Shown piece by piece: positions 60,201 to 64,000 of a stretch of 64,000 bases of DNA. Source of the stretch: Apiospora phragmitis (lineage: Eukaryota > Ascomycota > Sordariomycetes > Amphisphaeriales > Apiosporaceae). The notes beneath the pieces were generated by a model. That model searched no databases, was not told the origin of the DNA, and saw only the letters and a program-made list of their open reading frames with translations. The translations under genes were made by a program, and so were the position numbers. The stretch is taken from assembly GCA_038363925.1 (NCBI GenBank), contig JAQQWL010000011.1, positions 2,728,001 to 2,792,000 of the forward strand, written 5' to 3'. Numbering within the stretch: position 1 is the stretch's first letter; each line of letters begins with the position of its first letter.

Positions 60201-60734
60201 ACCAGCCAGTCTCTCGCGAATCTTCTTCGCGATGGCGTTGCCATCAAGCTTCATGGCAGTCATGGTGGGGTAGTTCGACGCCGAGAAAAGTCGGCGGGGT
60301 ACAGGGGAGTCGAAGGGTAAGGTCTGGGCCCGTAATGGCAGGGTCGTGGCACTGCAGAGAGGGCGAGACCGAGTCTGAGTCCAACCATGCAATGACGAAC
60401 TGGCACAAGAGGATGAAGATGAAAAAGGCGTTGTTACTGTTAAACAATTGGGAGCGGGCGAGGTGGAAAAAAGAGCACGAGGGTCGTAAGATTGCTGAGT
60501 TACCGGAAGAGGAAGCTGGTGCTGAAATTCATGGGGTCCGGAGTTAGGAGGGCCACTACTGGTGCTGTGGGCAGGCGCGCCGTGAGTCGGAGTCGGAGCT
60601 TGCGCCGTCGAAAAAGTTTGTCGAGAGCCGCACACGCGAACGCCTAGACGTGGACGCATGAGCATACGTGTGAATGCCGTAGCTGTCGCTGCGCCTGGAG
60701 ACGGGCCATGACGAAGGCTAATCGATAGTGTCAT
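57259..60734 (-). CDS. Trifunctional C1-tetrahydrofolate synthase (ADE3/MIS1 type)
   Basis: Minus-strand exons 60734-60140, 60073-60053, 59981-59944 and 59881-57259; 1092 aa from the first ATG or 935 aa from an internal ATG at 60263 ([15 protein letters not shown]). The enzyme interconverts one-carbon units on tetrahydrofolate: methylene-THF dehydrogenase and methenyl-THF cyclohydrolase in the N-terminal 300 residues ([60 protein letters not shown]), and ATP-dependent formate-THF ligase after that ([32 protein letters not shown]). The 157-residue extension before 60263 is Arg/Ser/Thr-rich with RRLFSA near its end, like a mitochondrial presequence. Exon 2 is only 21 nt. Two missing bases lie at about 58926 (needed for GEGKSTTT) and 58165 (needed for [15 protein letters not shown]); restoring them gives 2625 nt in exon 4. 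Confidence 0.93.
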
Positions 60735-61938
60735 GTCAGCTCAGGCTGCAAAGGAGGCTTCAGCTTCAGTTTCTGGTGACTCAAGCCTAGGGAATCCTTC
60801 CTGCAAGCTGCTGGGTGAGTCAGCTGGCGCGGGTATGCAATGTAGCTGAGTCTTGGGAACAGAGGACAGGTTGGCGGGTGGCAGCAACAGTTAAAATCCA
60901 AAAGTACATATGATTGGTGGCTGCACACGCCTGGTTTCAACTGTCAGCGTAATGAAGGTGGCCAGACAGAAGGCGAAGTATTTGGCGATGCCACACAGTA
61001 ACCTCGAGGAGAAAGAAAGGGAGGGGGAAGAGCGAGTATTGTTTCAACGGGACTCAACAGGACTCTGCGATTATCGCAGCAATGGTATGGGATCTAGATT
61101 TATGGCTAAGCTATGTAGCTGTCAAGAGTATACAGAATCATTCAATTCATGTCGATAGACCTGCATTACTAGCATATAGATTGCTCAAGAGGCCACTTTG
61201 CCGGACGTTCGTCGGCATTCCATTTCTTAGCAACGGCACCATGTTTTTTGGCTGGGACTTGGATGAAACGAAACCATGCACACGCATGCATACCTACACC
61301 ATTCTGGTTTACACTCACGAACCTTTACGCGGCAGCGGAGAATATAGCCGAGATTCATCACACTTAGCGCCAGGTCTACTGCATTCCTGTATGACTCAGG
61401 CAATCCATAGGATATTTTAGTAAAATACGAGCCGTTTGGATAGTAGTACGCTGGTTGATACAGTATGTACTTATGGACCTGAGGTTAGGATAGGATGGCG
61501 ACGAGTATGAGATGGTTCGTCTTCAACATCTCCGGTGTTGTTGGTTCTGGACTTAGTATTTGGGGATATCTAGGTTCCAGTATGAGTCTATGGTTATTGA
61601 CGAATCCTTTTGTCTCTCTGTGTGTGACTCAGGCCAATATCATGCACTGCGTAGAGAGTTGACGAAGGTATCGAGGTAACTCCGTTTCTACGTTTAGTGC
61701 ACGATACGAATTAAAAGAGCAGCCCACTCCCTCAATTGAAAGCCAAGTATTTCTTTTTTCCTTACACCTGCAACCCATACCCCCCCAAGCAAAAAATAAA
61801 AGGCCGGTTGATTCTCGGCTGCAACTTTTGCCCCGCACAACACTGAAGTCAAGTTGCTGCTTGTCTAGAAAACTCGCTGTCTACCCCACGACAACTGCCA
61901 CCAAGGAGATCATTTAATCCTCCAAATAAACCGCCAAC
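60735..61938. other. Divergent upstream region C1-THF synthase / eIF3i
   Basis: About 1.2 kb between the first possible start codons. Contains both promoters; no convincing coding frame or repeat. Confidence 0.5.
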
Positions 61939-63105
61939 ATGAGACCTATATTGCTCTCAGGTCACGTACGTCACAACCAGTGCAATTTTATGTAGTCTCC
62001 TCTCGTCCTGGTCATGCCGGCGCTAACATATTGCGATAACAGGAACGTGCGTTGACGCAGATCAAGTTCAACCGCGACGGCGACCTCCTCTTCTCCGTCG
62101 CCAAGGATCAGCATATTTGCGTCTGGTTCAGCCACAATGGCGAGCGCCTGGGCACCTACAAGGGCCACCAGGGTGCCATCTGGACCGTCGACGTGAACCC
62201 GGACTCCACCATGATTGCCAGCGGCAGCGCCGACAACACCATCCGCCTCTGGGAGGTCAAGACCGGCCGCCTGCTCAAGACCTGGGAGTTCCCACCGCCG
62301 TCAAGCGCGTCGAGTTCAACGAGGAGGGCACCCAGCTGCTGGGCGTCACCGAGAAGCGCATGGGTCACCTGGGCTCCATCGTCGTCCTCAACATCAACCC
62401 CGACATCGACGGCGAGCAGAGCGACGAGAAGGAGCTCACCATCGTCTGCGACGAGAGCAAGGCGACCGTGGCTGGCTGGAGCTACATGAACAAGTACATC
62501 ATCGCTGGCCACGAGGATGGCAGTGTTAGCCAATATGACGCCAAGGTACGCCATTCCTATTTCCCGACTGAACAAGTTCCTTATGTGTCGCATGACTGAC
62601 AAAATCCACCAATCTAGACCGGCGAGCAGTTGGAGAACCTCCCTATCCACGACCTCAACATGCAACTTACCGACCTCCAGTGGTCAAACGACCGCACCTA
62701 CTTCATCACCGCTTCCAAAGACAAGACGGCCAAGTTGGTCGCCGCCCGCGACCTGGAAGTCCTCAAGACCTACCCCTCCGACACACCCCTGAACAGTGCC
62801 ACCATGACCCCGAAGAAGGACTACGTGATTCTGGGTGGCGGCCAGGCCGCCATGGATGTCACCACTACCGCCGCGCGACAGGGTAAATTCGAGGCTCGTT
62901 TCACCACAAGATCTTCGAGGACGAGATTGGCCGTGTCCGTGGTCACTTCGGTCCCCTCAACACAGTCGCCGCCGACCCCACCGGCAAGAGCTACGCCAGT
63001 GGAGGTGAGGACGGCTACGTGCGCGTCCACCACTTCGACAAGGGATACTTCGACTTCAGCTACGAGGTCGAGCGCGAGAGGCAGAGAGCCATGCAGCAGC
63101 AATAG
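61939..63105 (+). CDS. TIF34: Eukaryotic translation initiation factor 3 subunit i (TIF34)
   Basis: Exons 61939-61965, 62043-62545 and 62618-63105; 339 aa after correction, close to the yeast protein (347 aa). eIF3i is a seven-bladed WD40 propeller in the eIF3 core that helps recruit and scan on the 40S subunit. Seen: first exon MRPILLSGH, then [52 protein letters not shown], later NRDGD-type repeats, [11 protein letters not shown], and the family ending [14 protein letters not shown]...FDFSYEVE with a short Gln tail. Two missing bases break the frame: in the CCC at about 62291-62293 ([16 protein letters not shown] requires CCCC) and at about 62901 ([15 protein letters not shown] requires one more base). 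Adding them makes exons 2 and 3 504 and 489 nt. Confidence 0.95.
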
Positions 63106-64000
63106 GGCCACTAGCTTCTCCTGGTTTTCTCATCTTTACCCGGTACTTCCCATCAGCTCTCCCCACGCTTCTTCGCACGCGAACTAAAGATGGGGTGGCA
63201 AATGACGAGGGAAATGGAATGGACGGATTCGGCGTTGGTAGTCCTCTCTTGTATGTAACGTGGTGGTTCATCTTAATTGCATCTTGTCTGGCGTTAGGGG
63301 GAAAGGAACAAAAGATAGTTTCTTTTGCTTTACTTGAGCAGGCGAATCGAAAGACAAAATTTGCGGGGTGCGAAGCAGCTGTTGGACTGCCGTCTAGATA
63401 GAATATTAGATGGCAGTTAAGACATGACGATATACCTCACCAGAATTCGAGTCACGTTTATCTGCAAAACGTACTGACACCTACACGACAAACATAGTAG
63501 GTAGTTCCGTTTCCTTACTTTTATCTGGGAATAGTTTTGAATGGCGCAAGAGTTCAAATCATGTGCAAAATTCCTTGGTGAAAAGACCCGTCGTTCATAA
63601 CGCTGCCGTACATCTTTGTTTACCTGTGTCTTTCTCAGGTCTGCTAGAGCAAGCAACAAGCCCAACGACACCATTTGTGTCTATGTAAGTAACCCCAAGC
63701 GAAACCAAGTCTGCCATACAAATGACCACCCAGCCTTTTCCCCTACAGGCCCGTTACCTAGTCTCGCCATGCCGATGGCAAGTCCATTATCAGACGAACG
63801 GACTCCCTGTACGGAATCTGAAAGGGCCACAATGTGGCGATCGGTGTCTATCAACGGTGAAAGGGGGGCAAAACGATCATCAGAAACCACTGTAACGCCG
63901 TTTCATTCCCTTGCGGGAAGGAGAGAAATCCATTCCCGGGGTCTTTTCCCAAGCCATTCAGCCGACCAAATGAAGAGGCGCAGGATAACTCTCGTCAACG
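63106..64000. other. Right end of window, no gene recognised
   Basis: 3' UTR of eIF3i followed by non-coding sequence to the window edge. Short open frames on both strands have no recognisable content. Confidence 0.5.

Noticed and set aside
1..64000. CRISPR arrays, bacterial operons, riboswitches, rRNA genes
   Set aside because: None seen; gene structure is eukaryotic throughout.

Overview
The window is nuclear DNA of a filamentous ascomycete (Pezizomycotina, probably Sordariomycetes-like). Genes carry 50-150 nt GT..AG introns with CTAAC-type branch sites, intergenic gaps are long, and the gene set is typically fungal (HapC, Fhl1 with FHA plus forkhead, RTA1 family, WSC-glyoxal oxidase, Mon1, Dop1). 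No tRNA, rRNA or CRISPR array was found. Species assignment is not possible from the sequence alone.

Layout. 0-2 kb: 3' part of an NFX1/FAP1-type zinc-finger gene. 3.9-12 kb: an accessory-looking stretch with a secreted protein carrying five WSC domains fused to a copper-radical (glyoxal/galactose-type) oxidase, an RTA1-family membrane protein and a small bZIP factor. 12.4-16.6 kb: Pol I factor RRN3 and the CCAAT-binding subunit HapC. 16.6-21.7 kb: a 5-kb stretch with no supportable gene. 21.7-37.5 kb: a dense housekeeping block: prefoldin 2, CMC2, a TMEM14-family protein, OST2/DAD1, GRASP, TGS1, DOP1 and MON1, largely in divergent pairs sharing 0.3-0.8 kb promoters. 37.8-46.9 kb: two conserved-looking disordered proteins of unknown function and a bHLH factor. 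50.1-55.2 kb: the forkhead regulator FHL1. 55.4-56.8 kb: a decayed Tc1-type (DD34E) transposon with 38/39-bp terminal inverted repeats. 57.3-60.7 kb: trifunctional C1-tetrahydrofolate synthase. 61.9-63.1 kb: eIF3 subunit i.

Several products belong to common processes: ribosome production and translation (RRN3, FHL1, eIF3i, TGS1), the secretory and endosomal route (OST2, GRASP, DOP1, MON1) and mitochondrial or one-carbon metabolism (CMC2, C1-THF synthase). I see no evidence that these form one regulated cluster.

The most important general observation is technical. About two dozen one-base reading-frame breaks interrupt otherwise intact, deeply conserved genes, roughly one per kilobase of coding sequence, many of them in homopolymers. 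In every gene checked, restoring the inferred indels makes the total exon length a multiple of three. This points to consensus sequence errors rather than mass pseudogenisation, so coding coordinates are given as gene spans with break positions noted. I found no previously undescribed defence or biosynthetic system. The more biological leads are a duplicated helical module in FHL1, a likely dual-targeted C1-THF synthase, a bZIP factor lacking the invariant Asn, an alternative hapC start, and two large uncharacterised proteins.
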